Source: Euzebya pacifica (lineage in GTDB: Bacteria; Actinomycetota; Nitriliruptoria; Euzebyales; Euzebyaceae). Taken from it: a stretch of 64,000 bases of DNA. The notes under the pieces are model-generated. The model was not told the DNA's origin and searched no databases. It saw only the letters and a program-made list of their open reading frames with translations. Where the stretch lies: positions 5,089,910-5,153,909 of the forward strand of contig NZ_CP031165.1 of the NCBI RefSeq assembly GCF_003344865.1, in the 5' to 3' direction. The position numbers and the translations under genes were made by a program. This document shows, one piece after another, positions 53,017-61,731 of the stretch; position 1 is the first letter of the stretch, and every line of letters starts with the position of its first letter.

Positions 53017-54171
53017 CTACCGCTGCTTCCCGGGCACGATCCGTGACACCGCACCGGCGGCGGTGCGCGCCACCCTGAAGCTGCGGGACCGGCGAACCGC
53101 GTCGAGCTCTGCCTCGGCGGCATCGGCACGGGCAACGGCGGACTCGTGCGCCTCGCGCTGGGCCTTCGCGTCTCCCTTGACGCGGTCCAGCTGCTCCCTG
53201 AGGGCGGCGATCTCGGCGTCGCGGTCGGCCTGGACGGCCTCGAGCGCGGTGGTCCTGACCTGCTCGAGCCGGGCGAGCGCCTCCGCCCGGTCGCGGCGGG
53301 CCTCTGCGGTCGAGGCGACCAGCGCCTCCTGCAGGACGACCCTGAGCAGGCCAAGGTCGGCCTCGCCGTGCGGATGCTCGGTCGCACGCTGGACCAGCGG
53401 GCCGATGATGTCCTCGGGCGTTGCGTCGTCGTCACCGGTGCGCAGCAGCAGGGCGTGGCGATACGCCGGCTCGGCCAGGTCGGCTTCGTAGAACGCACGG
53501 TTGACGAACCGCTGGGTGACCTCGACGGGTTCGTCGTCCCCGATGGCCAGGAGGTGAAAGAAGGTGATCATCCCGGCGAACCATCGGTCGATGCGCCCGC
53601 TCGGCATGACCGCGACGGGACCGAACGGCTCGAGACGGGCCCGGCTGCCGTCCAGGTCGGGATGGCCGTAGCCGAGGTGCTCGTCCAGGATCCGGATGGT
53701 CGGCATGTCCGGGGCGAAACGGTTGACGACGTACTCCCGGAGTGCGGTGTCGGCGTCCACGACACCGGGGGTGCCGAACGGGCACAGCACGAAGGCCCAG
53801 CGGCCAGCCACCCGTGCGGTCTCCTCCAGGAAGGCGTCGCGCGACTCGGGCCGGACGTGTTCGAGGGTGTCCATGGACACGACGACGTCGAAGGCGTCGT
53901 CGGCGAAGGGCATGGCCGCCCCGTCGGCGAGCACCAACCGGGGGGCCTGCTCGTGCCACTTTCCCGGCAGGAACATGTCGGTGGACGTCACCGTCGCGTC
54001 CGGCATGAACGCCTGCAGGGATCCGGGACCGCCGCCGAGGTCCAGGACGTGGGCGTCCGGACCGACGGTGGCCGAGATGATCTCTGCCGCCAGCCGGTAC
54101 CGGGCAAAATGGTCGAACGGCCGCCGCAGCAGGGCATCCTGCTGGGCGGCCGTCAGACTGGTCCAGCTCAT
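53017..54171 (-). CDS. SAM-dependent methyltransferase with coiled-coil C-terminus
   Basis: 384 aa. Class I methyltransferase motif I HVLDLGGGPGSLQAF, acidic motif II region TSTDMF, and VVSMDTLEHV. Residues ~275-365 form a long Glu/Ala/Arg coiled coil (QADRDAEIAALREQLDRVKG). This combination is common in enzymes modifying surface glycans. The substrate is unknown. It starts 21 nt after rplA and may be co-transcribed with the rplKA operon. Confidence 0.8.
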   Translation of the reverse strand: MSWTSLTAAQQDALLRRPFDHFARYRLAAEIISATVGPDAHVLDLGGGPGSLQAFMPDATVTSTDMFLPGKWHEQAPRLVLADGAAMPFADDAFDVVVSMDTLEHVRPESRDAFLEETARVAGRWAFVLCPFGTPGVVDADTALREYVVNRFAPDMPTIRILDEHLGYGHPDLDGSRARLEPFGPVAVMPSGRIDRWFAGMITFFHLLAIGDDEPVEVTQRFVNRAFYEADLAEPAYRHALLLRTGDDDATPEDIIGPLVQRATEHPHGEADLGLLRVVLQEALVASTAEARRDRAEALARLEQVRTTALEAVQADRDAEIAALREQLDRVKGDAKAQREAHESAVARADAAEAELDAVRRSRSFRVARTAAGAVSRIVPGKQR

Positions 54172-54192
54172 CGGCTGGGCGTTCCTCTCGGG

Positions 54193-54933
54193 CTAGGCGG
54201 TGGCTGCGGCCTCGGAGGCCACGGCCCCGTCGGCTTCCCACTCGTCACGGCTGCGGGGCTCGACGCGAATCGACGGGCCCTGCGAGGTGGACGCCGCGAT
54301 GCTGCGGATGTAGCGACCCTTGGCCGAAGCCGGACGCAGGCGCTGCAGTTCCTCGACGAGGGCGTTGTAGTTGGCCCACAGGTCCTTGGCGGAGAACGAC
54401 GCCTTGCCGATCACGGCGTGCACGTTGCCCTGGCGGTCGACACGGAAGTCGATCTTGCCGCCCTTGGCGTCGTTGACGGCCTTGGCGACGTCCATGGTGA
54501 CGGTGCCCGTCTTGGGGTTCGGCATCAGGCCACGCGGGCCCAGCACCTTGCCGAAACGACCGACCTTGCCCATCTGGTCCGGCGTCGCGATGACGACGTC
54601 GAAGTCCAGGTTGCCGGCCTCGATCATCTCCACGAGGGTGTCGGAACCGACGATGTCGGCCCCGGCCTCGCTGGCCTCGGTGGCCTTGGGCCCCTCGGCG
54701 AACACCGCAACGCGGTTGGTCTTTCCGGTGCCGGAGGGCAGGATGACCGAGCCGCGGACCATCTGGTCGGCCTTCCGCGGGTCGACGCCCAGGCGAAGGG
54801 CGACCTCGACGGTCGGGTCGAAGGAGACAGTGGTGGTCTCCTTGATGAGGGTCATCGCCTCGGTCGGGCTGTAGACCTTGTCGCTGTCGATCTTGGCCGC
54901 AGCGGCCTCGTAACGCTTTCCACGCTTTGCCAT
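54193..54933 (-). CDS. rplA: 50S ribosomal protein L1
   Basis: 246 aa. L1 stalk protein and, in other bacteria, repressor of rpl[42 protein letters not shown] and [20 protein letters not shown] are signatures. The C-terminus has a short Ala/Glu extension. Confidence 0.97.
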   Translation of the reverse strand: MAKRGKRYEAAAAKIDSDKVYSPTEAMTLIKETTTVSFDPTVEVALRLGVDPRKADQMVRGSVILPSGTGKTNRVAVFAEGPKATEASEAGADIVGSDTLVEMIEAGNLDFDVVIATPDQMGKVGRFGKVLGPRGLMPNPKTGTVTMDVAKAVNDAKGGKIDFRVDRQGNVHAVIGKASFSAKDLWANYNALVEELQRLRPASAKGRYIRSIAASTSQGPSIRVEPRSRDEWEADGAVASEAAATA

Positions 54934-55007
54934 TGGTGTGTCTCCTGAGTGGTGCAGGCGGACGGCACACGGGCCGCCCTCCCACGTCGGAATGGGGTCT
55001 TCGCTGC

Positions 55008-55436
55008 CTACTTGTCGACGACGACGAGGCCCATCGAACGGGCGGTGCCCTCGATGATCTTCGTGGCGGCGTCGATGTCGTTGGCGTTGAGGTCCGGCAT
55101 CTTCATCTCGGCGATCTCGCGAACCTTGTCACGCGCGATCTGGCCGACCTTGTTGCGGTTGGGCTCGCCCGACCCCTTCTCGAGGTTGGCGGCCTTCAGC
55201 AGCAGCTTGGCAGCCGGCGGCGTCTTGGTGATGAAGGTGAAGGAGCGGTCCTCGAAGACCGTGATCTCCACCGGGATGACGTTCCCGGCCTGGGCCTGGG
55301 TCCTGTCGTTGTAGGCCTTGCAGAACTCCATGATGTTGACGCCGTGCTGACCGAGCGCCGGGCCCACGGGGGGCGCCGGGGTGGCCTGGCCAGCCGGGAT
55401 CTGGAGCTTGATGAGGCCCATGACCTTCTTTGCCAT
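55008..55436 (-). CDS. rplK: 50S ribosomal protein L11
   Basis: 142 aa GTPase-centre protein and thiostrepton/stringent-response contact. [20 protein letters not shown] and [20 protein letters not shown] are diagnostic. The start [11 protein letters not shown] at 55436 is chosen; the in-frame extension to 55502 is unconserved. Confidence 0.97.
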   Translation of the reverse strand: MAKKVMGLIKLQIPAGQATPAPPVGPALGQHGVNIMEFCKAYNDRTQAQAGNVIPVEITVFEDRSFTFITKTPPAAKLLLKAANLEKGSGEPNRNKVGQIARDKVREIAEMKMPDLNANDIDAATKIIEGTARSMGLVVVDK

Positions 55437-55561
55437 GATGTGTCTCCTTCGTGGTACGAGTGGGCGCTTCCGCACGTGGCGGAGGGATTCGCGCCCTCCC
55501 ACGGATCGGGGGGTCGGGGCGGATGCCCCGGGCTTGGGGAACTGGAGTGGCTAGCGCTGGG

Positions 55562-56461
55562 TCACAGCTTGGCGACCTGGTCGAACGTCAGCTCGACCGG
55601 GGTCTCGCGGCCGAAGATCGACACGAGGACCTTCAGCTTCTCCTGGTCGGCGTTGATCTCCGAGATCGTTCCGGTGAAGTCGGCGAAGGGGCCGGAGGTC
55701 ACGCGGATGTTCTCGTTGACGTCGTAGTCGACCGTGGTCTTCTTGGTCTTGGTGGTCTCTTCCTCTTCCTCCGGCTGCACGAGGATCTTCTCGACCTCGG
55801 CGCGGGAGAGGGGGACCGGACGGGCGCCGGGAGGTCCGACGAACCCGGTGACGGCCGGGGTGTTGCGCACCACGTACCAGGACTCGTCGTCGAGGTCCAT
55901 GCGCACCAGCACGTAGCCGGGGAAGACCTTCTTCTTGACCTGCTGCTTCTTGCCGCCCTTGATCTCGACTGCATCCTCCGTCGGGATGATGATGTCGTAG
56001 ATCCGGTCGTCCATGTTCATGGACTGGATGCGGCTGTTGAGGTTCTCCTGGACCTTCTTCTCGTAGCCCGCGTAGGTGTGGACCACGTAGTAGTCGCCCG
56101 GCAGCCGCATCGGGTCGAAGCGCTTGGGCTTCACCTCGACGGGCGCGTCCTCTTCGGTCTCTGCGGACCCGTCTGCGGTCGACTCGGCCTCATCGGACTC
56201 GGCCTCTACGGCGTCCTCGTCCTCGGCGTCCTCATCCACACCCGCAGCACTCAGCAGGTCGTCGAGGTCGTCGCCGTCCTCGTCGGAATCGGAGTCAGCC
56301 TCGACGACGTCATCGTCGGTGTCGTCGGCCTCGACCGCGTCGTCGGTGTCGACCGCGTCGTCGGTCTCGACGGCGTCGTCGGTCTCGACGGCGTCGGACT
56401 CGACGGGGGCGTCCTCGTCGGCCGTCGTCGGCAGGTCTGCGTCGGTGTGCTCGTCCGTCAT
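55562..56461 (-). CDS. nusG: Transcription factor NusG with acidic repeat N-terminus
   Basis: 299 aa. The NGN domain starts near residue 122 ([20 protein letters not shown]) and the KOW domain is C-terminal ([20 protein letters not shown]). Residues 1-110 are almost entirely acidic with tandem [17 protein letters not shown] units (25-47), far longer than the typical ~180-aa NusG. ATG at 56461 overlaps the secE stop (ATGA). It links transcription elongation to Rho and to ribosomes via S10. Confidence 0.96.
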   Translation of the reverse strand: MTDEHTDADLPTTADEDAPVESDAVETDDAVETDDAVDTDDAVEADDTDDDVVEADSDSDEDGDDLDDLLSAAGVDEDAEDEDAVEAESDEAESTADGSAETEEDAPVEVKPKRFDPMRLPGDYYVVHTYAGYEKKVQENLNSRIQSMNMDDRIYDIIIPTEDAVEIKGGKKQQVKKKVFPGYVLVRMDLDDESWYVVRNTPAVTGFVGPPGARPVPLSRAEVEKILVQPEEEEETTKTKKTTVDYDVNENIRVTSGPFADFTGTISEINADQEKLKVLVSIFGRETPVELTFDQVAKL

Positions 56462-56682
56462 CCGAAGATCCAGAAGACGAGCTGGCCGAACAGCTGGTCG
56501 AGGCCGAAGATGATGGCGCCGAGCACGAGGGTGACGGCCAGGACGATCAGGGAGTACTGGGCGACCTCCTGACGCGAGGGCCACGCCACGCGGCGGAGCT
56601 CCACGCGGACTTCCTTCATGAACTGCCCGGGACCGGTGCGCTTGGCGCGCTCGGGTCCGCCGGTGTTGGTTGTGTCGCTCAT
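56458..56682 (-). CDS. secE: Preprotein translocase subunit SecE
   Basis: 74 aa with one membrane helix ([20 protein letters not shown]) after the conserved [20 protein letters not shown] amphipathic segment. ATG at 56682; the start at 56718 is rejected for lack of homology. It precedes nusG as usual; rpmG (L33), often next to it, is absent. Confidence 0.96.
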   Translation of the reverse strand: MSDTTNTGGPERAKRTGPGQFMKEVRVELRRVAWPSRQEVAQYSLIVLAVTLVLGAIIFGLDQLFGQLVFWIFG

Positions 56683-56715
56683 CGTGCGCCTGAGGGTCGC
56701 GGTCTGGCTCGGGAA

Positions 56716-56736
56716 CACCGCCGGAGGACGGCGGTG
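56716..56736 (-). promoter_or_regulatory. Hairpin in the tRNA-Trp to secE spacer
   Basis: CACCGCCG/CGGCGGTG around GAGGA. A second stem GGTGGTC/GACCACC spans 56760-56787 just after the tRNA. Possible tRNA-processing or leader structures for secE-nusG. Confidence 0.4.
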
Positions 56737-56796
56737 GGGGACCGGGGTGGTCCGACAGGGGTGGTCACCCGTCTGGAGGGGACCACCGTCCTGGTG

Positions 56797-56872
56797 TGGC
56801 AGGGGCGGAGGGAATCGAACCCACGACCTTCGGTTTTGGAGACCGACGCTCTGCCAATTGAGCTACGCCCCT
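56797..56872 (-). tRNA. trnW: tRNA-Trp (CCA)
   Basis: Complete cloverleaf: acceptor AGGGGCG/CGCCCCT, D-arm TAGCTCAATTGGCAGAGC, anticodon loop with CCA (GTCTCCAAAACC), T-loop GGTTCGATTCC, discriminator G and encoded CCA (56799-56797). It lies just upstream of secE, as in other bacteria. Confidence 0.96.
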
Positions 56873-57032
56873 GTGCAAACGGGCCGTTCGTAGAGCGACC
56901 TGCCCGCATAGGAAAACCACCGCCAACGCGATGGAACGACGAGTATAGGCAGTCAGTGCCCTCGTCGGCAACCGTGTCGCACGTCCGTGCGGACCGGTCG
57001 CCGGCGACGACCCGACAACCCCCCGTCCTTGC

Positions 57033-57551
57033 TTACGATGCGCCTGCCTTGGGCGCCATCACCATGGTCGCGAAACGACCCTGCAGACCGGAGCGGTTCT
57101 CCACGGTCCCCACGTCAGCGAGGTCCTCGATGACCTTGTCGAGCAGCGCCAGCCCCATCTCGGGACGGCGAAGCTCACGCATCCGGAACATGACCTGGAA
57201 ACGAACGCTGTAGCCCTGGGTCAGGAACTTGCGGGCCTGACGGACCTTCGTGTCGAAGTCGTGGTCGTCGGTCTTGGGCCTAAGGCGGATCGCCTTCTGA
57301 CCACTCGCCTTCTGCTTCTTGCGGGCGTCGCGGGCAGCGCGTTCCTGCTCGTAGACGTACTTGCCGTAGTCCATGACCTTGGCGACGGGCGGCTGCGCGT
57401 TGGGCGCAACCTCGACCAGGTCGAGGTCTGCCTCGCGGGCCGCATCGATGGCGATCTTGAGCGGCACGATGCCGATCTGCTCACCGGTGGGTCCGATCAG
57501 TCGGACTTCCTTTGCGCGAATCTCTTGGTTCGTCGCGAGTCGTTCGCTCAC
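57033..57551 (-). CDS. infC: Translation initiation factor IF-3
   Basis: 172 aa. LATNQEIRAKEVRLIGPTGE, KVMDYGKYVYEQERAARDAR and HDFDTKVRQARKFLTQGYSV are IF-3 signatures in the N and C domains. GTG start at 57551 with AGGAGAG 4 nt upstream, not the AUU start seen in enterobacteria. Its usual partners rpmI and rplT are not downstream. Instead it lies between tuf copy 2 and tRNA-Trp, an unusual site. Confidence 0.95.
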   Translation of the reverse strand: MSERLATNQEIRAKEVRLIGPTGEQIGIVPLKIAIDAAREADLDLVEVAPNAQPPVAKVMDYGKYVYEQERAARDARKKQKASGQKAIRLRPKTDDHDFDTKVRQARKFLTQGYSVRFQVMFRMRELRRPEMGLALLDKVIEDLADVGTVENRSGLQGRFATMVMAPKAGAS

Positions 57552-57606
57552 ATCTCTCCTAGCTCGGGGTCAAGAAACAAGGGCCCTGGACATCCGTTCG
57601 GGCCAC

Positions 57607-57630
57607 ACGGGGAGGACACTCCCCGCAGGG
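57607..57630 (-). promoter_or_regulatory. Competing hairpins in the infC leader
   Basis: CGGGGA/TCCCCG (57607-57612, 57619-57624) and CCCC/GGGG (57620-57623, 57627-57630) share the same bases and cannot form together, ~60-75 nt before infC. The rest of 57552-57802 has no gene I can support. Confidence 0.35.
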
Positions 57631-57802
57631 GATGGTGTACCCACCTCCGCACAAGGTAAAGGCTTGACCCGTCGCGAGCACCGCCCACTACAGAGCGTAG
57701 ACCTTGCTGGGCCGAACTCGCCCAGTGAGGACACGCACCGTCATGGGCCCACGCGGGCCGGTGACTCGTCGTGGGGGATACCCAGAGCGGCTGGGCGCAC
57801 CC

Positions 57803-57845
57803 AAAAAACGGAAGCGGGCGGGCGTCCGATGAGGACGCCCGCCCG
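57803..57845 (-). terminator. Rho-independent terminator of tuf copy 2
   Basis: Perfect 13-bp arms CGGGCGGGCGTCC/GGACGCCCGCCCG (57815-57827, 57833-57845), 20 nt after the stop, followed on the minus strand by CTTCCGTTTTTT. The only classic U-tract terminator noticed in this window. Confidence 0.92.
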
Positions 57846-57865
57846 GTTCCTGGAGATCCTGCTGG

Positions 57866-59053
57866 TTACTCGATGATCTTGACGACGCGTCCGGCACCCA
57901 CGGTCCGACCACCCTCACGAATGGCAAACCGCAGACCCTCGTCCATCGCGATGGGCTGGATCAGCTCCACCGTCATCTCGGTGTTGTCACCCGGCATCAC
58001 CATCTCGGTGCCACCCGGCAGCTCAACCGCACCAGTCACATCCGTGGTACGGAAGTAGAACTGCGGACGATAGTTGTTGAAGAACGGCGTGTGACGCCCA
58101 CCCTCGTCCTTGGACAGGATGTAGACCTGCGCCTCGAACTTGGTGTGCGGCGTGATCGCCTTCGGCGCCGACAGCACCTGACCACGCTCCACCTCGTCCT
58201 TCTTCGTCCCACGCAACAACACCCCGACGTTGTCGCCAGCCTCACCACGGTTCAACAGCTTGCGGAACATCTCCACACCAGTGACCGTCGTCGACGTCGT
58301 GTCCTTCAACCCGACGATCTCGATGGTGTCACCAACCGTGACCACACCACCCTCGATACGACCAGTCACCACCGTCCCACGACCCGTGATGGAGAACACG
58401 TCCTCGATCGGCATCAGGAACGGCTTGTCCAGGTCACGCTCGGGGTCGGGGAAGAAATCATCCACCGCCTGCATCAGGTCCAGGATGTTCTGCTCCCAGG
58501 CCTCATCACCCTCAAGCGCCTTCAACGCCGACACCGGAATCACCGGGCAGTCATCACCATCGAACTCATACGACGACAGCAGCTCACGAACCTCGAGCTC
58601 CACCAGCTCCAGCAGCTCCTCGTCATCGACCATGTCGACCTTGTTCAACGCCACCACCAGGTTCGGCACACCCACCTGACGAGCAAGCAGCACGTGCTCA
58701 CGCGTCTGCGGCATCGGACCATCAGCAGCCGACACCACCAGGATCGCCCCATCCATCTGGGCCGCACCCGTGATCATGTTCTTGACGTAGTCCGCGTGAC
58801 CCGGCGCATCCACATGCGCGTAGTGACGCTTCTCCGTCTCGTACTCCACGTGAGAAACATTGATCGTGATACCACGCTCACGCTCCTCAGGCGCCTTGTC
58901 GATCATGTCGAACGCCGACGCGGTCACGTTCGGGTTGTTCTTGGCCAACACCGTCGTGATCGCCGCCGTCAACGTGGTCTTGCCATGGTCGACGTGACCG
59001 ATCGTGCCGATGTTCATGTGCGGCTTGGTGCGCTCGAACGTTGCCTTAGCCAT
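57866..59053 (-). CDS. tuf: Elongation factor Tu, copy 2
   Basis: 395 aa, same protein as the copy at 12397-13584. All GTPase motifs are intact. The start [14 protein letters not shown] at 59053 matches copy 1; the in-frame extension to 59158 lies in the spacer. Here tuf is in the tRNA-tufB-secE type context, with its own terminator, and can be expressed independently of the str operon. Confidence 0.97.
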   Translation of the reverse strand: MAKATFERTKPHMNIGTIGHVDHGKTTLTAAITTVLAKNNPNVTASAFDMIDKAPEERERGITINVSHVEYETEKRHYAHVDAPGHADYVKNMITGAAQMDGAILVVSAADGPMPQTREHVLLARQVGVPNLVVALNKVDMVDDEELLELVELEVRELLSSYEFDGDDCPVIPVSALKALEGDEAWEQNILDLMQAVDDFFPDPERDLDKPFLMPIEDVFSITGRGTVVTGRIEGGVVTVGDTIEIVGLKDTTSTTVTGVEMFRKLLNRGEAGDNVGVLLRGTKKDEVERGQVLSAPKAITPHTKFEAQVYILSKDEGGRHTPFFNNYRPQFYFRTTDVTGAVELPGGTEMVMPGDNTEMTVELIQPIAMDEGLRFAIREGGRTVGAGRVVKIIE

Positions 59054-59159
59054 GTCTCCAGGCTCCTGTGTGCGGGAGGACGCGGCCCCTGAGCTGGCCG
59101 CTCGGATTCGCCCCGCTTGGCGGGGACTCGGATGGATGCCACGACTGGTCGTGGGCACA

Positions 59160-59184
59160 CCCTCCGGCGGGAGCCGCCGGAGGG
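59160..59184 (-). promoter_or_regulatory. Hairpin between tRNA-Met and tuf copy 2
   Basis: 11-bp arms CCCTCCGGCGG/CCGCCGGAGGG around GAG, 5 nt after the tRNA. A second stem CCCCGC/GCGGGG lies at 59111-59125. Likely a processing signal or partial terminator between tRNA and tuf. Confidence 0.5.
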
Positions 59185-59189
59185 AGTCG

Positions 59190-59262
59190 TAGCGGCGGGT
59201 GGACTTGAACCACCGACACCTCGATTATGAGCCGAGTGCTCTAACCCCTGAGCTACGCCGCC
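59190..59262 (-). tRNA. trnM: tRNA-Met, elongator (CAT)
   Basis: Acceptor GGCGGCG/CGCCGCT with a G-U first pair typical of elongator Met. D-arm TAGCTCAGGGGTTAGAGC, anticodon loop CTCATAA, T-loop GGTTCAAGTCC. CCA not encoded. A lysidine-type Ile (CAT) tRNA cannot be fully excluded by eye. Confidence 0.88.
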
Positions 59263-59353
59263 GTGTCGGCCCCGGGAGGGGCACGATGGTCTGTATGTCG
59301 ACGCTGGGGAAGCGTCGTTGTCCGAGCCTGTGATGGCTCTGGGTCGTGATGTG

Positions 59354-59426
59354 AGCCCCCCAACGGAATCGAACCGTTGACCTCTTCCTTACCATGGAAG
59401 CGCTCTGCCGACTGAGCTAGGGGGGC
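59354..59426 (-). tRNA. trnT: tRNA-Thr (GGT)
   Basis: Acceptor GCCCCCC/GGGGGGC, D-arm TAGCTCAGTCGGCAGAGC, anticodon stem CTTCC/GGAAG with loop ATGGTAA (GGT), T-loop CGGTTCGATTCCG. CCA not encoded. Confidence 0.95.
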
Positions 59427-59594
59427 GTGGAGGGACGTGGATTCGTTCCTCGCGAGAGGTGGAGAGTATCGGCCCTCGGGCGCCCTCGTGCAACTACGCC
59501 ACCTGTCCCACCGTCACAGCCGCGCCGAACCGAGGATCGAGTAGTCGCGGGAACGGGGTGCGGCCGACCGAGCGGACCCCCAGGGGAACGACGA

Positions 59595-59620
59595 ACGCCC
59601 CCTCGGCGAGGAGGGGGCGT
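59595..59620 (-). terminator. Hairpin directly after tRNA-Tyr
   Basis: 10-bp arms ACGCCCCCTC/GAGGGGGCGT around GGCGAG, 9 nt after the tRNA. The minus-strand tail is TCGTCGTTCC, the same motif as several other terminators. It may partly separate tRNA-Tyr from tRNA-Thr. Confidence 0.65.
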
Positions 59621-59628
59621 CCGGTCCG

Positions 59629-59710
59629 TGGTGGGTGCAGGATTTGAACCTGCGTAGGCTAAGCCGACGGAATTACAGTCCGCTCCCTTTGGCCACTCGG
59701 GCAACCCACC
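59629..59710 (-). tRNA. trnY: tRNA-Tyr (GTA)
   Basis: 82 nt with a long class II variable arm. Acceptor GGTGGGT/ACCCACC, anticodon loop CTGTAAT (GTA), T-loop CAGGTTCAAATCCTG. CCA not encoded. First gene of the tRNA-tuf-secE cluster. Confidence 0.95.
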
Positions 59711-59830
59711 GGGAGCCGAGAAGGGTAGCACCCTCCCCCTGACCTTCGCACACCCGACCTCCGCACCCCGGCCGTCGCAGACCCGCCGTCCATCGTCCAC
59801 GCGGTCCGCGCGACCACTACGCTGTGGGGC

Positions 59831-60319
59831 ATGGCAGATTCCAGCTTTGACGTAGTGGCCGAGGTCGACCGACAGGAGGTCGACAACGCGCTGAACCAGA
59901 CCAGCAAGGAGCTGGCCCAGCGCTTCGACTTCAAGGGGACCGGCGCCAGCATCCGCTGGTCCGGCGAGGACATCCTGATCGAGGCGAACAGCGAGGAGCG
60001 CGTCGAGGCCGCCCTCGACGTGCTGAAGACCCGCATGGTGAAGCGCAAGCTCAGCCAGAAGGCCCTCGACGTGGGCGAGGTCAAGCCCGGCTCGAGCGGC
60101 ATCTACCGGCTGGAGATCTCCTTGGTGAACGGGATCCCCAAGGACAAGGCCAAGGAGATGGTCAAGCTCATCAAGGCGTCCAAGCTGAAGGTGACCCCGT
60201 CCATGCAGGACGAGCAGATCCGGGTCAGCGCCAAGTCCCGCGACGCCCTGCAGGAGGTGCAGGCCCTGCTGCGGAACAACGACCAGGACCTTCCCCTTCG
60301 GTTCACGAACTACAAGTAG
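59831..60319 (+). CDS. yajQ: YajQ-family nucleotide-binding protein
   Basis: 162 aa. SSFDVVAEVDRQEVDNALNQ, QRFDFKGTGASI and the C-terminal DLPLRFTNYK are hallmarks. Family members bind RNA/nucleotides and, in some species, cyclic di-GMP. No RBS: TACGCT at 59818-59823 lies 7 nt before the ATG, the usual spacing of a leaderless actinobacterial promoter. Confidence 0.95.
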   Translation: MADSSFDVVAEVDRQEVDNALNQTSKELAQRFDFKGTGASIRWSGEDILIEANSEERVEAALDVLKTRMVKRKLSQKALDVGEVKPGSSGIYRLEISLVNGIPKDKAKEMVKLIKASKLKVTPSMQDEQIRVSAKSRDALQEVQALLRNNDQDLPLRFTNYK

Positions 60320-60392
60320 GGTTCACCTTCGATTGGCCCGTTGGGACCAGTCCCGATGGCCATGATCAACAGGCCATGTTCTTCATCACTTG

Positions 60393-60418
60393 GGAATGAA
60401 CGGCTGAGTACGCTCGTT
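60393..60418 (+). promoter_or_regulatory. SigR/SigH-like ECF promoter candidate
   Basis: GGAAT (60393-60397), 18 nt, then GTT (60416-60418) matches the oxidative-stress sigma-R/sigma-H consensus GGAAT-N18-GTT. TACGCT at 60409-60414 could instead be a vegetative -10 with a poor -35. It drives the small gene at 60472. Confidence 0.45.
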
Positions 60419-60471
60419 CACATACAGACGAGAAGCCGAAACCCCCAACCCTCACCGGGAGGTGAGCTGTG

Positions 60472-60630
60472 ATGACCAACCCCATGTTCGACGCCGCGTT
60501 TTCCAACCTCTTGAACAAGTTCCGGACCCACGAGGACCTTCGGGCCTCCAAGGCCGACCTTGCGACGTTGTCACGGTCGTCCCACGAGCTGTTCCAGGCG
60601 CGCATGGCCATGCGCAACGCCGCCCGCTGA
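60472..60630 (+). CDS. 52-aa hypothetical protein
   Basis: Begins MTNPMFDAAFSNLLNKFRTH and ends QARMAMRNAAR. Charged and helical, with no Cys, signal peptide or membrane segment. Real-gene evidence is contextual: a near-perfect RBS (GGGAGGTGAG, 7 nt spacing), a candidate ECF promoter upstream and a strong terminator 62 nt downstream. No family recognised. Confidence 0.65.
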   Translation: MTNPMFDAAFSNLLNKFRTHEDLRASKADLATLSRSSHELFQARMAMRNAAR

Positions 60631-60691
60631 GTCCGCCTGCCGCAGCCAACGCCGGGCCGTGACGGCTCCGCAACCACAGTAGAACGCAGAC

Positions 60692-60719
60692 GCCCCGCTC
60701 CACGAGGAGCGGGGCGTTG
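60692..60719. terminator. Bidirectional terminator between small ORF and htpX
   Basis: 12-bp perfect arms ACGCCCCGCTCC/GGAGCGGGGCGT with ACGA loop. On the plus strand it is followed by TGTCGTGTTCG. It ends the 52-aa gene and, on the minus strand, htpX, whose stop is 14 nt away. Confidence 0.85.
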
Positions 60720-60732
60720 TCGTGTTCGGGGG

Positions 60733-61605
60733 TCAGCCCAGCTGGCCCATCCGGCGGGCGATGTCGCGCAGGTTGGCGACCCGGTCCTCGGTCTTCGGGT
60801 GGGTGCGGAACAGCCCACCCATGCTGCCCAAGCCGCCGAAGGGGGCGGAGATGTAGAGCGACTGGAACGCAGAGGAGGCCTCGGCGGGGGTGCCGCCGAG
60901 CCGGGCACGGGCCTTGCCACCGGCCTCGAGCTTCTGCAGGGCGCTGGCGAGCGCCATCGGCTTTCCGGTCAGCTCGGCCCCGGAGGTGTCTGCCTGCGTC
61001 TCGCGGCTGCGGGTGACGGCGAACTGGATCAGCATCGCCGCGATCGGGGCGAGGAAGATGGTGAGGATGCCACCGCCGAGGCCGCCGCCCTCACGGTCGC
61101 GGCCGCCGCCCCCGAAGAACAGCCCGAAGCGGGCCATGAAGGTGATGGCGGTCGCAAGGGTGGCTGCCACCGAACCGATCAGGATGTCGCGGTTGTAGAC
61201 GTGGGACAGCTCGTGGGCGAGCACGCCCTCCATCTCCTCGCGGTCGAGGATGTCGATCAGGCCCTGGTTGACGCACACCGCGGCATGCGTGGGGTTGCGG
61301 CCGGTCGCGAAGGCGTTGGGCTGCGGGGACGGTGAGACGAACAGCCTGGGCAGCGGCTGGCCGGCCCGGGCCGCGAGGTCGCCGACCATCTGGTGGTACC
61401 ACGGGTAGGACGTGGGGTCGGCCGGTTCGGCGCGCGCCATGCGGATGGCCAGCTTGTCGCTGAACCAGTACGAGCCGACGTTCATCGCCAGCGCGAGGAC
61501 CAGCGCGATCGTCAGGCCACTCTGACCGCCGAAGTACGACCCGACCGCCAGCATCAGGCCGGACAGGCCGGCCAGCAGGACGAAGGTCTTGACGGACTTG
61601 AACAC
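60733..61605 (-). CDS. htpX: Membrane zinc protease HtpX
   Basis: 290 aa. Two N-terminal membrane helices, NAFATGRNPTHAAVCVNQGL, the catalytic HELSH (with the preceding EGVLA), two more hydrophobic segments around a Gly-rich loop (FFGGGGRDREGGGLGGG), and the distal ETQAD glutamate ligand. M48 protease that degrades misfolded membrane proteins. GTG at 61605 is preferred because the conserved VFKSVKTFVLLAGL begins there; AGGAG is a little distant. Confidence 0.93.
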   Translation of the reverse strand: MFKSVKTFVLLAGLSGLMLAVGSYFGGQSGLTIALVLALAMNVGSYWFSDKLAIRMARAEPADPTSYPWYHQMVGDLAARAGQPLPRLFVSPSPQPNAFATGRNPTHAAVCVNQGLIDILDREEMEGVLAHELSHVYNRDILIGSVAATLATAITFMARFGLFFGGGGRDREGGGLGGGILTIFLAPIAAMLIQFAVTRSRETQADTSGAELTGKPMALASALQKLEAGGKARARLGGTPAEASSAFQSLYISAPFGGLGSMGGLFRTHPKTEDRVANLRDIARRMGQLG

Positions 61606-61731
61606 CGTGTGCTCACACTCCTGTGGGGAACCCCTTCCCGCGCCGTGCGGGAGGGTGCCCACAAGCGTATGCAGCCCCGGCGCGGCGCAACCCCCGGGGT
61701 GGTAAAGCTCGGGTCAATCCGCGGCCGCGGG

